DNA of 64,000 nt from Taibaiella koreensis (GTDB taxonomy: Bacteria; Bacteroidota; Bacteroidia; Chitinophagales; Chitinophagaceae), in contig NZ_QVNU01000005.1 of the NCBI RefSeq assembly GCF_003545715.1, positions 310,001 through 374,000 on the forward strand, in the 5' to 3' direction. How positions within the stretch are numbered: position 1 is the stretch's first letter; the number at the start of each line of letters is the position of its first letter. Under the pieces are notes generated by a model that was not told the DNA's origin, did no database searches, and saw nothing but the letters and a program-made list of their open reading frames with translations. Positions 43,966-52,653 of this stretch are shown one piece after another. The translations under genes were made by a program, and so were the position numbers.

Positions 43966-45195
43966 CTATACGAGCACGCGTTCGATCCAGTTCTCGCCGA
44001 AGCTGTAAGGCAGGTAGGCGACCGAAGGTGCCGGCCGGGTAAGGATCAGGCGGGCTTTCTTACCCACAGCAATGGTACCCATTTCCTGCTCCAGCTCCAT
44101 AGCAGCCGCGCCGTTAATGGTTTGCGCATTGATCGCCTCCTCAGGTGTCATGCGCAATTGCGTGCAGGCCAGCGACAGCAGGAAATTCATATTGCCGGAG
44201 GGGCAAGAACCGGGATTGTAATCGGAAGCCAGCGCTACGGGCAAACCGGCATCGATGAGCATACGGGCCGGCTGGTAATGCATATTGAGAAAGAAAGCCG
44301 CACCAGGCAATAAAGTAGGAATGGTATCGCTTCCCTTCAACGCTTCGATCTCTTCTTCACCCATGCTTTCCAGGTGATCGACGCTGACGGCTTTGTGCTG
44401 CACGCCCACCTGAACACCACCCGAACGATGCAGCTGGTTGGCGTGGATCTTGGGCTTGAGGCCGTGCTTCCAGCCGGCTTCCAGCAAACGGGCGGTCTCG
44501 TCGACGGAGAAAAAGCCTTTTTCGCAAAAGACATCCATATAATCGGCGAGACCTTCACCGGCCACGCGGGGCAGCATTTGGTCTATGATGAGCCGGAGAT
44601 AACCTTCATGGTCTTCCCGGTATTCTGGCGGAAAAGCATGTGCTGCCAGAAAGCTCGCCTTTACCGGTATGGCTGCCTGCTCTTTCAGCCGGCGGATCAC
44701 CCGCAGCATTTTCATTTCACCTTCAAGGCAAAGGCCGTAGCCACTCTTGATCTCGATAGCGCCGGTACCTTGCGCGATCACGGCTTCAAGCCGCTGTACC
44801 GACTGCTCGTACAGGAGGCCTTCATCGGTTTCATTCAGCTTTTTTGCAGAATTTAAGATACCGCCGCCCCTGCGGGCAATCTCTTCATAGCTCAGTCCTT
44901 TGATACGGTCTACAAATTCCTGGTCGCGGGGCGCCGCAAATACGAGATGGGTATGCGAATCGCACCAGGCCGGCAACACGATCCTTCCTTCGCCATTGAT
45001 CACCTCGTCGGCCTGTATGTCGCCGGGGATCTGTGCCATGCTGCCAAAGCTATGGATGATGCCGTTCTCGATCAACAGCCAGGCCTCTTTTATAGAAGGC
45101 AGGTCGGCCATAGCTTTACCGGCTACCCTGGCTTTACGGTCAGTACCAGGCTCTGTCTGTACCAGTTCTTTTATGTTTTCAATCAGTATGCGCAT
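43966..45195 (-). CDS. hutI: Imidazolonepropionase
   Basis: A 409-residue amidohydrolase of the histidine degradation pathway that opens imidazolonepropionate. The HTHLVFAAPRDQEF metal motif, IEIKSGYGLCLEGEMKMLRVI, HANQLHRSGG and the ASDYNPGSCPS motif are typical. No other hut genes are in the window, so it is either a stray gene or its partners lie elsewhere. Its context gives no further clue. Confidence 0.93.
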   Translation of the reverse strand: MRILIENIKELVQTEPGTDRKARVAGKAMADLPSIKEAWLLIENGIIHSFGSMAQIPGDIQADEVINGEGRIVLPAWCDSHTHLVFAAPRDQEFVDRIKGLSYEEIARRGGGILNSAKKLNETDEGLLYEQSVQRLEAVIAQGTGAIEIKSGYGLCLEGEMKMLRVIRRLKEQAAIPVKASFLAAHAFPPEYREDHEGYLRLIIDQMLPRVAGEGLADYMDVFCEKGFFSVDETARLLEAGWKHGLKPKIHANQLHRSGGVQVGVQHKAVSVDHLESMGEEEIEALKGSDTIPTLLPGAAFFLNMHYQPARMLIDAGLPVALASDYNPGSCPSGNMNFLLSLACTQLRMTPEEAINAQTINGAAAMELEQEMGTIAVGKKARLILTRPAPSVAYLPYSFGENWIERVLV

Positions 45196-45464
45196 GAATA
45201 TACTTTAAGCGTAGAAGGACTACAGGAAAAACAATTTTACAAATAAACGAAAGAAGCCGGAAACGGTAAAAATTATGGAGATCAATTGTATCCTGTGGAG
45301 CAACACCGTGGATTTCTACGGTCGTCTGCAAGCCTTCCCAACCGGATGGATACATACCGACCCAGAGTATTTAATGTAAAATTGAAATAGTTGAAAAAAT
45401 TAATATTCTTATTATGAAAAAAGCTATAATTTCCGGATAATTGTTCACCAAACATTTAAAAACT

Positions 45465-47081
45465 ATGAAAAAAACATTATTGCTTGCCGCTTCCTTTCTC
45501 TGTATAGGAAGCCTCATGGCGCAAACGGTCAATGTGGCCTTTCAGCCCGATGCCACAACAGGTGAAGATGCCTATATCTGGAGCCTGGATGGAGGTTGTG
45601 TTTTAACCGGCACGCCGCCGCCTTTCGGCACCAACACGCCGGCAGATGTCAACTTCGGCAATGCCATACAGCTGCCTTATATGGATTGGACCTGGAATGC
45701 AGCCAACTGTCCAAATGGTACCATAAGATCGGTGATCCGGTTTTCCCAATTGAACACGATACCGTCCAACTCCATTATCAACAATGCCACTTTGCGTTTA
45801 TATGGTGTGCAGACATCGGAGTGGGGCCCCAATTCCTGGCCCAGCACCAATTCTGGCTTCTTTGCCAACCCCGGCTGGCTGAGCAGGATCACAGCACCCT
45901 GGAACGAGTCGACGATCACCTGGAACAACTTTAACGCCAATACCAATGGCAACATTACGACGGCCGGCCAGGTCGCCATTCCGCCATCCGCCTCTGAGTG
46001 GGGATGGAACCCGGCGATCAACGTGACGCCCCTTGTTCAAAATATTACCAATGGTACCTTTCCCAATTACGGCTGGCAGATGTCGCTACAGACGGAAGAT
46101 ATATACAGGGCTGTTGTATTTGCCTCCAGCGATCATACGGTTCCCGCATTGAGGCCCCGGCTGGAGATCAACTATACAAGATGTGCCGATTTCGAACATT
46201 GCTTCAGCTCCATGAATGTCGACATCCACAACTTTACCGCATTGAATCCGCTTCCAGGATATACCTACACCTGGGATGTCAACGGCAATTTGTATTCCGG
46301 CACTTCCATTACCGTCAATTTCGCTTCGCTGGTCCTTCCCGTGGGCGCTACCACTTTCGATGTGACCTTGACGGCAACGGGCAACGGCAATGTCTGCACA
46401 AAAACAAACACCATCTGTCGCTATAACAGCAATAGCTTCCAGGGCTCCTGCGCCGCTTATACCGTGTGCACCAAAACCACCGCGCCCAATACCTTTGTAC
46501 TGCAGGCTATATTCCCATTATCTTCGCCAAGCACAACCCAATATGCCTGGGCCGGCAATTTTACAAACGCTGTTGTAACCTACCCCAATGGCATCAATGG
46601 CAATATGGCGGTTGTAACCTTCTCGGCACCACCACCGCCTAACTTCGGATGGGCAGCTGAGCTTGGCGTGGTCCCCATCAGCGGCCCTTTTAGTTATATC
46701 TGCCGCAGCCAGATAAAATTGTGCTACACCTACAACCCACCACGCCCTGCCAAAGAGACCAGCGATCCCAACGATGGCAGCATACCACAGTATACCGAAA
46801 TGGTACCACCGGACGTTATACAAGGCGCCACTTCAAGGGTATTCCCCAATCCTACAACCACAGGATGGACGCTCGAGGCCGTGAAAGCTACCCGTAACGA
46901 TAAGATGACTACTTCTGTTTTTGACATCACCGGAAAGCTGATCTATAGCCAGGAGCAAGCCTTAAATCCCGGTACGAATAAGATCAATATCCCGGGCAAC
47001 AATATTCCTCCGGGCATTTATATTCTAGAAGCAAAACAAGGCAGCGTTTCTTTCAAGGAAAAGATCGTAAAAATACAATAG
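45465..47081 (+). CDS. Secreted DNRLRE-domain protein with T9SS type A sorting domain
   Basis: A 538-residue protein from the preferred start at 45465 (MKKTLLLAAS). A signal peptide (ending MAQT) is followed by a DNRLRE-type beta domain (about residues 20-245), seen as DATTGEDAYIWS, NATLRLYGV, PWNESTITWNNF and LRPRLEINY. A PKD-like region follows (PGYTYTWDVNGNLYSG). The end is a type A sorting domain: FPNPTTTGWTLE, FDITGKLIYSQEQ and IPPGIYILEAKQGSVSFKEKIVKIQ. DNRLRE domains occur in surface adhesins and enzymes of this phylum. The upstream frame to 45441 was not used because the signal peptide starts later. Confidence 0.85.
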   Translation: MKKTLLLAASFLCIGSLMAQTVNVAFQPDATTGEDAYIWSLDGGCVLTGTPPPFGTNTPADVNFGNAIQLPYMDWTWNAANCPNGTIRSVIRFSQLNTIPSNSIINNATLRLYGVQTSEWGPNSWPSTNSGFFANPGWLSRITAPWNESTITWNNFNANTNGNITTAGQVAIPPSASEWGWNPAINVTPLVQNITNGTFPNYGWQMSLQTEDIYRAVVFASSDHTVPALRPRLEINYTRCADFEHCFSSMNVDIHNFTALNPLPGYTYTWDVNGNLYSGTSITVNFASLVLPVGATTFDVTLTATGNGNVCTKTNTICRYNSNSFQGSCAAYTVCTKTTAPNTFVLQAIFPLSSPSTTQYAWAGNFTNAVVTYPNGINGNMAVVTFSAPPPPNFGWAAELGVVPISGPFSYICRSQIKLCYTYNPPRPAKETSDPNDGSIPQYTEMVPPDVIQGATSRVFPNPTTTGWTLEAVKATRNDKMTTSVFDITGKLIYSQEQALNPGTNKINIPGNNIPPGIYILEAKQGSVSFKEKIVKIQ

Positions 47082-47098
47082 GCCGCCAGCCCATCGAC

Positions 47099-47132
47099 AA
47101 AAGCAGCTTGCTATTGCAGGCTGCTTTTTTTT
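47099..47132 (+). terminator. Intrinsic terminator after the gene at 45465
   Basis: AAAAGCAGC pairs with GCTGCTTTT across a 12-base loop. A T run follows. Confidence 0.9.
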
Positions 47133-47628
47133 ATTGAGAAACATCTTAAGGGCAAACCCGTTTCAGGCGCTGAGTTCGCCGGTAGCATGTGCATTATTTC
47201 TTCTTCTATATCCAACCGGGAGCATGCAGCAGACCGTCTTCCCGTTTAACAACCAAATTGCCACCATCTCTGGCCGGAGTTGCGCGTTTCCATCCCGTAA
47301 ACCCGGGATATCCTGCCAAAGCCTGCTCCGCCTGCAATAAGTGTTATGATGTAACCAAGGTACACGTGATAGAAGGGCATTATTTAAAAAACAAAACGGG
47401 ATCTTGACCGGCGCAAAAAAGGAATCCTTTTTGCCGTAAGCATAAGAACAGGTTAAGCATACATAAAAAGAGCAACATTTTCCAATATGATGTCATGTTA
47501 AAGCCTGATCTTTAACGTTTGCAAACACAGGGAAAGCCATTTTATCATGCTGTTCCTTTGTTAATTAATGTAAACAACATGTCAACATCCGGCATATTTC
47601 CTTATTTGCATACTAATTTATTAACACT
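47133..47628. other. Intergenic region, no clear gene
   Basis: About 500 bases with no convincing gene; the short frames present look random. It contains a T-rich and A-rich hairpin near 47411-47434. The last 150 bases turn AT-rich and should carry the promoter of the large T9SS gene downstream, with TATTTGC near 47604 as a weak candidate. Confidence 0.5.
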
Positions 47629-50370
47629 ATGTCTAAGTCATTTCTGAGCGCCTGGATAGGAGCAGCAATCCTCGTATTCTTCTTCGGGAAAAGCCAGGCG
47701 CAGCTGCTCCCGCCCAATCAGCCGGAACAGGATGCCTGCGGCGCCTTGCAGCTTTGCGGCAATTCTTTCTTTACGCCTTATAGCTACCAGGGCATCGGTA
47801 TCGTAAGCGACCTGCCCAGCTCGCCTTGCGGCGGTGGTATTTTTAATCCCTGCGGTGAAGATAACGTTGTGTGGCTGAAGCTGGTGGTCAGTGCGCCGGG
47901 TAGCATTGTGTTCACCATAACGCCGGTAGTTACGGCAGACGATTATGATTTTGCGATCGCCAATATCACGAACGGCAATTGCAACAATATAACCCAGGCG
48001 CAAGTAATCCGCTGCAATTTCAATAATAATGCTCCCGTATTCAATAGCGGTGTGGTAGGCCTCAACAGCACCTCTACCCTGACCCAGGTAGCCGGCGGCA
48101 CTACAGGAAGCTCGTTCCTGCAGCAGATCACTGCGGCGGCCGGCGATGTGTACCTGATCATGATCAATAACTTTGGCGCCGGCGGCGGGCCCAGCTCCGG
48201 CTTTACGATCGACTTCACCGGATCTACCGCCACTTTTTTCGACAATACCCCACCCCATTTCAGCAATCTGGCGCCGGCATCGCCCTGTACGTTCAAGAAT
48301 AAAGTTACCGTGCACCTGAATACCCAGATCGCCTGCAGTTCTATTGCCGCCAATGGCTCCGATTTCCAGCTCAGTCCTTCCGGCACAATTGCTAGCGCTT
48401 CGGGCGTCAACTGCTCCGGCACCAATGGTTATACCCAGGACGTGGTGGTCAATTTTTCACCGGCATTGCCTCCCGGCAATTATACCCTGCGGGCTAAGAC
48501 CGGAACAGACAATAACACCCTGCTCAACCTCTGCAATACCGCCCTGTCCCTGCCCGATTCCCTTACGTTTACCGTACCACCGGCAGCACAGTACAGCAGC
48601 GCGTCCCTGGCTTGTACCACATTGACGGTACAAACCAATATACCCATCAAATGCGCTTCTGTAAGCGCCAATGGCTCCGATTTCCGGATCACGGGGCCCG
48701 GACCAGCAGTCGTTACCGCAGCCACTGCTGTAGGCTGTGTGAATGGCTATAGCAATACCATTACCCTGAACCTTGCTAACCCCATCACGGCCTCGGGCGT
48801 CTATACACTGGCGGCGCAGAACGGCAGCGACGGCAATACCCTTGAAGACAGCTGTGGCACTTTCCAGGCAATAGGAAACAGCATTACCTTTAATGCGAAA
48901 GCCAGACCTGTGCTGCAATTGAGCGACACACTGGTAACCTGCAGCAATACCGGCGTGGTGTTGCCCCTGGTGATCGCCAATAATGACCCAACCTTAAATT
49001 ACAACTATCAATGGACGCCTGCCGGCGGCCTCAGCGATGCCACCATCGCGCAGCCCCTGGCCAATCCTGCCGGCGATCTCCGCTATGTGGTTACGGTAGG
49101 CAGCAACGATCCGACCATGTGTACGGCCAGGGATTCGGTATGGGTACACAACCTGATGGGCTTCGACATTCTAAACAATGATACCACGATCTGCGAAGGC
49201 GCCTCTGTAACCATCAATACGGTGGGCAGCGACGAGTATGCTTATATATGGACGCCGGCCACCGGCGTTTCGGATCCGCATAGCAAGAACCCGGTGCTCA
49301 CACCGGCAGCGTCTACCACGTATACCCTGGTGGCTTCGCATGCAGGCTGCAACGACAGTGCGGAAGTAATCGTGATCGATGTGCAGCCCAATCCTACCAA
49401 TATCAAGCTGCAGGCCGACCGCACCGAAATGTGCCGTGGCGATCAGATCGCTATTCATGCCCTGGTAGAACCACTTAGCTTCACTTTTACTTATACCTGG
49501 TCGCCGGCCGACGCATTGCTGTACGCCAGCGGCCCCAACAATGTCTTTAGGGGCAGCACTTCTGCTTACGTATCGGTTACGGCTGCAACACCTATTGGCT
49601 GCTCGGCAAAGGACAGCATTAAGATCACCGTATTCCCCGGCGATTTTGCAGCGCTCAACACCACCGATACCGGCTATTGCCCGGGAGGTGAGGTACAGCT
49701 GCAGGCCGAAGGCGGCGTGTCTTATTCCTGGGATCCTGCCTATGGTCTTAGCGCTACGGATATTCTCAACCCTGTAGCTTCACCGCAGACCACAACCCAG
49801 TACCGCATGATCGCAACGGATATCCATGGTTGTACCGATACCCAATTCGTCCGGGTTGCTGTGTATCCTCAGGCGGTACTGGATATGCCGGACAGTGTAA
49901 ACATCTATCCCGGCGAAAGCTATACCATTGACCCGGGAACCAATTGCCATTATTTTGCCTGGTTCCCACCCTCGGGACTTAGCGCTACCAATATAGCCAA
50001 CCCGGTAGCACAACCAGAAGTAAGGACAAGGTATTTCGTCAACGCTACAACAGAACGGGGCTGCACCCTGCGTGATTCGATCGACGTGCTGGTAAAGGAA
50101 ACGGTGATCGATATGCCCAATGCCTTCCACCCGGGCGGCAGCAACCCGCTGTTCAAACCCTCGAAGCGCGGCATCGCCAGGCTGAAGTCGTTCAATGTGT
50201 ACAACCGCTGGGGGCAAAAGGTATTTGAAAGCACAGATATCAACAAAGGCTGGGATGGTACCTACAACGACAAGCCACAGCCAATGGGCGTTTATATCTA
50301 CACCATCGACGCCGTTACCGATGCCGGTAAGCCTTTTACGCGGGAAGGGAATGTGACTTTGATACGGTAG
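47629..50370 (+). CDS. Large secreted protein with T9SS type B sorting domain
   Basis: A 913-residue protein. A signal peptide (ending SQAQ) is followed by a first domain with QDACGALQLCGNSFFTPYSYQG, a form common at the front of such proteins. Two similar domains of about 110 residues (ANGSDFQLSPSG and ANGSDFRITGPG units, residues 215-425) come next, then several immunoglobulin-like units with TWSPADAL and SWDPAYGLSATD motifs. The end is a type B T9SS domain: MPNAFHPGGSNPLF, FNVYNRWGQKVFES and GWDGTYNDKPQPMGVYIYTIDA. Likely a surface-exposed protein. The next gene begins 56 bases downstream. Confidence 0.85.
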   Translation: MSKSFLSAWIGAAILVFFFGKSQAQLLPPNQPEQDACGALQLCGNSFFTPYSYQGIGIVSDLPSSPCGGGIFNPCGEDNVVWLKLVVSAPGSIVFTITPVVTADDYDFAIANITNGNCNNITQAQVIRCNFNNNAPVFNSGVVGLNSTSTLTQVAGGTTGSSFLQQITAAAGDVYLIMINNFGAGGGPSSGFTIDFTGSTATFFDNTPPHFSNLAPASPCTFKNKVTVHLNTQIACSSIAANGSDFQLSPSGTIASASGVNCSGTNGYTQDVVVNFSPALPPGNYTLRAKTGTDNNTLLNLCNTALSLPDSLTFTVPPAAQYSSASLACTTLTVQTNIPIKCASVSANGSDFRITGPGPAVVTAATAVGCVNGYSNTITLNLANPITASGVYTLAAQNGSDGNTLEDSCGTFQAIGNSITFNAKARPVLQLSDTLVTCSNTGVVLPLVIANNDPTLNYNYQWTPAGGLSDATIAQPLANPAGDLRYVVTVGSNDPTMCTARDSVWVHNLMGFDILNNDTTICEGASVTINTVGSDEYAYIWTPATGVSDPHSKNPVLTPAASTTYTLVASHAGCNDSAEVIVIDVQPNPTNIKLQADRTEMCRGDQIAIHALVEPLSFTFTYTWSPADALLYASGPNNVFRGSTSAYVSVTAATPIGCSAKDSIKITVFPGDFAALNTTDTGYCPGGEVQLQAEGGVSYSWDPAYGLSATDILNPVASPQTTTQYRMIATDIHGCTDTQFVRVAVYPQAVLDMPDSVNIYPGESYTIDPGTNCHYFAWFPPSGLSATNIANPVAQPEVRTRYFVNATTERGCTLRDSIDVLVKETVIDMPNAFHPGGSNPLFKPSKRGIARLKSFNVYNRWGQKVFESTDINKGWDGTYNDKPQPMGVYIYTIDAVTDAGKPFTREGNVTLIR

Positions 50371-50386
50371 TCTTGTAGTACTATAC

Positions 50387-50423
50387 ATCAAAGCCCGGTG
50401 TCAAAGAGACACCGGGCTTTGAT
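50387..50423 (+). terminator. Perfect 16-bp hairpin at the start of the gene at 50427
   Basis: ATCAAAGCCCGGTGTC, loop AAAGA and GACACCGGGCTTTGAT form a perfect stem that ends three bases before the ATG at 50427. It has no long T tract, so it may act on translation or RNA stability as well as, or instead of, termination. Confidence 0.8.
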
Positions 50424-50426
50424 CTT

Positions 50427-51035
50427 ATGAAGATAACTTTCTTTCTTATACTTGCTTTTCTCCTTTGCTTGCCGGGTGGGCTTTCCAGAGCTATCGGCAA
50501 CCAGGCGTTTTATGAGAAGCGGCTACAGGAAATCATACAAACAAAAGATACCTTCATCGCCTATTACCGAGATTGTTCCTGCTGCATTAGCGGGTTGGAA
50601 GCTTCGGGCTATTTCCTTTACAGGGAAGGTAATGATTACTATTTTGAATATTACCGCTGGAAAGAAGGGAAATTGATCTCCAGGTTCAAAACCAGGAAGA
50701 AGTCCAGAGAAGCCCATACTATCTTTAGGTACGCCGCCAACAATTATGATTCCCTGTCACAATACCAGGGGCGTATTGCGTTTACCATTCCTGTAAAAGT
50801 TACCGTCAAAACAGATTCAATACATACTGAAAGCTATGTTGAGCCGCAAGAACTCCTCCATGGCCCTTATGGCTATTATCTTATCGCATTTGGCGACAAA
50901 AGAATACTAACCACATTAAAGGGGCCTAACGATATCGGGTATTATTTCAGCAGAAGCGTGCCTGTAGGAACGTTCTTGCTTATTTTGAATATGCTGTACT
51001 ACAAATACAGCTTTGACAAGTTTCTGGACAGCTAA
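50427..51035 (+). CDS. Secreted protein of unknown function
   Basis: A 202-residue protein with a signal peptide (residues 1-19). The mature part is rich in Tyr, Phe and Arg, and has a Cys-Cys pair (RDCSCCISGLEASGYFLYREG). Two hydrophobic stretches lie near the end (GPYGYYLIAFGDKRI and VGTFLLILNMLYYKY). No family is recognised. Its end overlaps the LuxE-like gene on the other strand by four bases. Confidence 0.6.
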   Translation: MKITFFLILAFLLCLPGGLSRAIGNQAFYEKRLQEIIQTKDTFIAYYRDCSCCISGLEASGYFLYREGNDYYFEYYRWKEGKLISRFKTRKKSREAHTIFRYAANNYDSLSQYQGRIAFTIPVKVTVKTDSIHTESYVEPQELLHGPYGYYLIAFGDKRILTTLKGPNDIGYYFSRSVPVGTFLLILNMLYYKYSFDKFLDS

Positions 51036-52030
51036 ACTACCATCAAGCTGCAGCCTCTCAGGGCCGAATGATCCAGCCGGCCCATCACCTCGAAGCTACC
51101 GTCTGTCGCTATTCTGGCAATATCATCGGTGGCGATGAACGCACAGGAGTGGACGTTGGCCAGATCGATCACGTTGAGGCAGCCGGCGCCCCGGGTGCTG
51201 ATCTCGAAAGGATCGTTCTCGTCGCGCACCCTTACCTGCATGGTATCTGCTGCCCGGTAAATACCGTCGCCTTTCGAATAGGCCTGCGACAATAACTCGG
51301 TCATACCGTATTCGGAATGGATGTGCTCCAGCTGCCATTGCCGGCATAGAAACTGGTGGACCTGTTCCCGGGTCCATTCTTCCCGGCGGCCTTTCATACC
51401 GCCGGTCTCCATAACAATGACGCCCGACAGGTCCATGGGATAATGCTCGGCGAAATCAAGAAGCGCGAAGGTGACACCCAGCAGGATAATGCGTTGCCCC
51501 TTTGCTTTCAGCTGCCCGAGCAGGCTTGCCAGCTGTTCCCATTCATTAAGGTAGAAACCACTTTCAAACCGGCCGCTCCGGCGGATGAGCTCATCGGCCA
51601 TGTACACAAGGGAGGAGTTGCCACGCTCCAGATACGAGGGCAACAGGCATAGGAATACATAATCTTCCGGTGCCCCGTAGTACTGTACAAAGCCCTGCAG
51701 GAAGCATTGCCGGTACAGTGAAGCATCCTTCACCAGGTGCCTGCTGTTTTGTGTGGTTGTGGTACCGCTGCTTTCAAAGATCACCTCCCGTGTAAAGCTG
51801 CCGGAAACGACGGTATGTGTTTTAAAAAAAGATATCGGGAGGAAAGGGATATCGTCACAGGCCTTTACACCTGCTGGTGTGCGTCCGATAGCGTCGGCAA
51901 ATGCGCGGTACACGGTGCAATGCTCATATTGGTAGTGAAACAGGGCCAATGCATAGCTGTCGAAATGCTGCGGCGTGATCTGCTGCAACCAGTTATCCTC
52001 ACGAATAATATGTTCAATATTGAGTGACAT
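51032..52030 (-). CDS. LuxE-like acyl-protein synthetase / acyltransferase
   Basis: A 332-residue protein of the LuxE family of adenylating enzymes. These activate fatty acids as acyl-AMP and pass them to a Cys or other partner. The nucleotide-binding SSGTTTTQNSRH motif (about residues 87-98) and the METGGMKGRREEWTREQ motif are diagnostic. Bacterial luciferase genes are not nearby. It may act in lipid or pigment synthesis, perhaps with the ketoacyl-synthase-like gene 4 kb away, but this is speculation. Read against the gene at 50427. Confidence 0.8.
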   Translation of the reverse strand: MSLNIEHIIREDNWLQQITPQHFDSYALALFHYQYEHCTVYRAFADAIGRTPAGVKACDDIPFLPISFFKTHTVVSGSFTREVIFESSGTTTTQNSRHLVKDASLYRQCFLQGFVQYYGAPEDYVFLCLLPSYLERGNSSLVYMADELIRRSGRFESGFYLNEWEQLASLLGQLKAKGQRIILLGVTFALLDFAEHYPMDLSGVIVMETGGMKGRREEWTREQVHQFLCRQWQLEHIHSEYGMTELLSQAYSKGDGIYRAADTMQVRVRDENDPFEISTRGAGCLNVIDLANVHSCAFIATDDIARIATDGSFEVMGRLDHSALRGCSLMVV

Positions 52031-52140
52031 TTACTAAATTTGGAAAAGAATAGAATCGGTTACTGGTCGGCTGGTCGCCAGGTATGCTTCATGAGCGAAG
52101 CGATATCCGGCCGGAAGCCGTAATAAAGCAATTATCAAAG

Positions 52141-52623
52141 ATGAAAAGGCAAATATTTCTGTTGTTGAGCCTGGCCCTTTTTTTAGCCTCCTGCACCAAG
52201 CAGCCCAAGGATTATCCACCGGAGCCGCAAATTTACTATCTATCTTTGAGACCGCAGCAGGTAAACCTTAACGATACTGCGGGCGTGCTCATAGAGCTAA
52301 AATTCACCGACGGCGACGGCGATATCGGTACCGACCGCAGCGGCGAAACCAAAAATATTTTCCTGAAGGATTCAAGAGATACCTCTTCTTCGCCCTTCAC
52401 GCTCCGCCAGCCTTTTCCCTATATTGAAGATTATATGCGCCCGACCAAAGGTGGCCTGGAAGGATTCCTTTCGATCAACATGGGGCGGCAATTCTTTTCT
52501 GTAACCGACTCGCTGCACTTGGCCCTGCGCAAAGACACACTCTATTTCAACATTTATGTAGAGGACGATGCAGGGCATAAGAGCAACGTAGTGCAAACCG
52601 ACCCGATATACCTGGAATTCTAG
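52141..52623 (+). CDS. Putative lipoprotein of unknown function
   Basis: A 160-residue protein from the preferred start at 52141, with a lipoprotein signal (LFLASC). The mature part has a beta-sandwich pattern including ELKFTDGDGDIGTDRSGE, which resembles the calcium-binding loops of bacterial surface Ig-like domains. No family is named. It precedes the DUF4175 gene by 30 bases and is probably cotranscribed. Confidence 0.65.
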   Translation: MKRQIFLLLSLALFLASCTKQPKDYPPEPQIYYLSLRPQQVNLNDTAGVLIELKFTDGDGDIGTDRSGETKNIFLKDSRDTSSSPFTLRQPFPYIEDYMRPTKGGLEGFLSINMGRQFFSVTDSLHLALRKDTLYFNIYVEDDAGHKSNVVQTDPIYLEF

Positions 52624-52653
52624 CTGCCCGCTGCAATAAAGGAGATTTTCCCC

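Noticed and set aside
47134-47340. Short frame in the intergenic region before the large T9SS gene
   Set aside because: No motif, no promoter and no conserved features.
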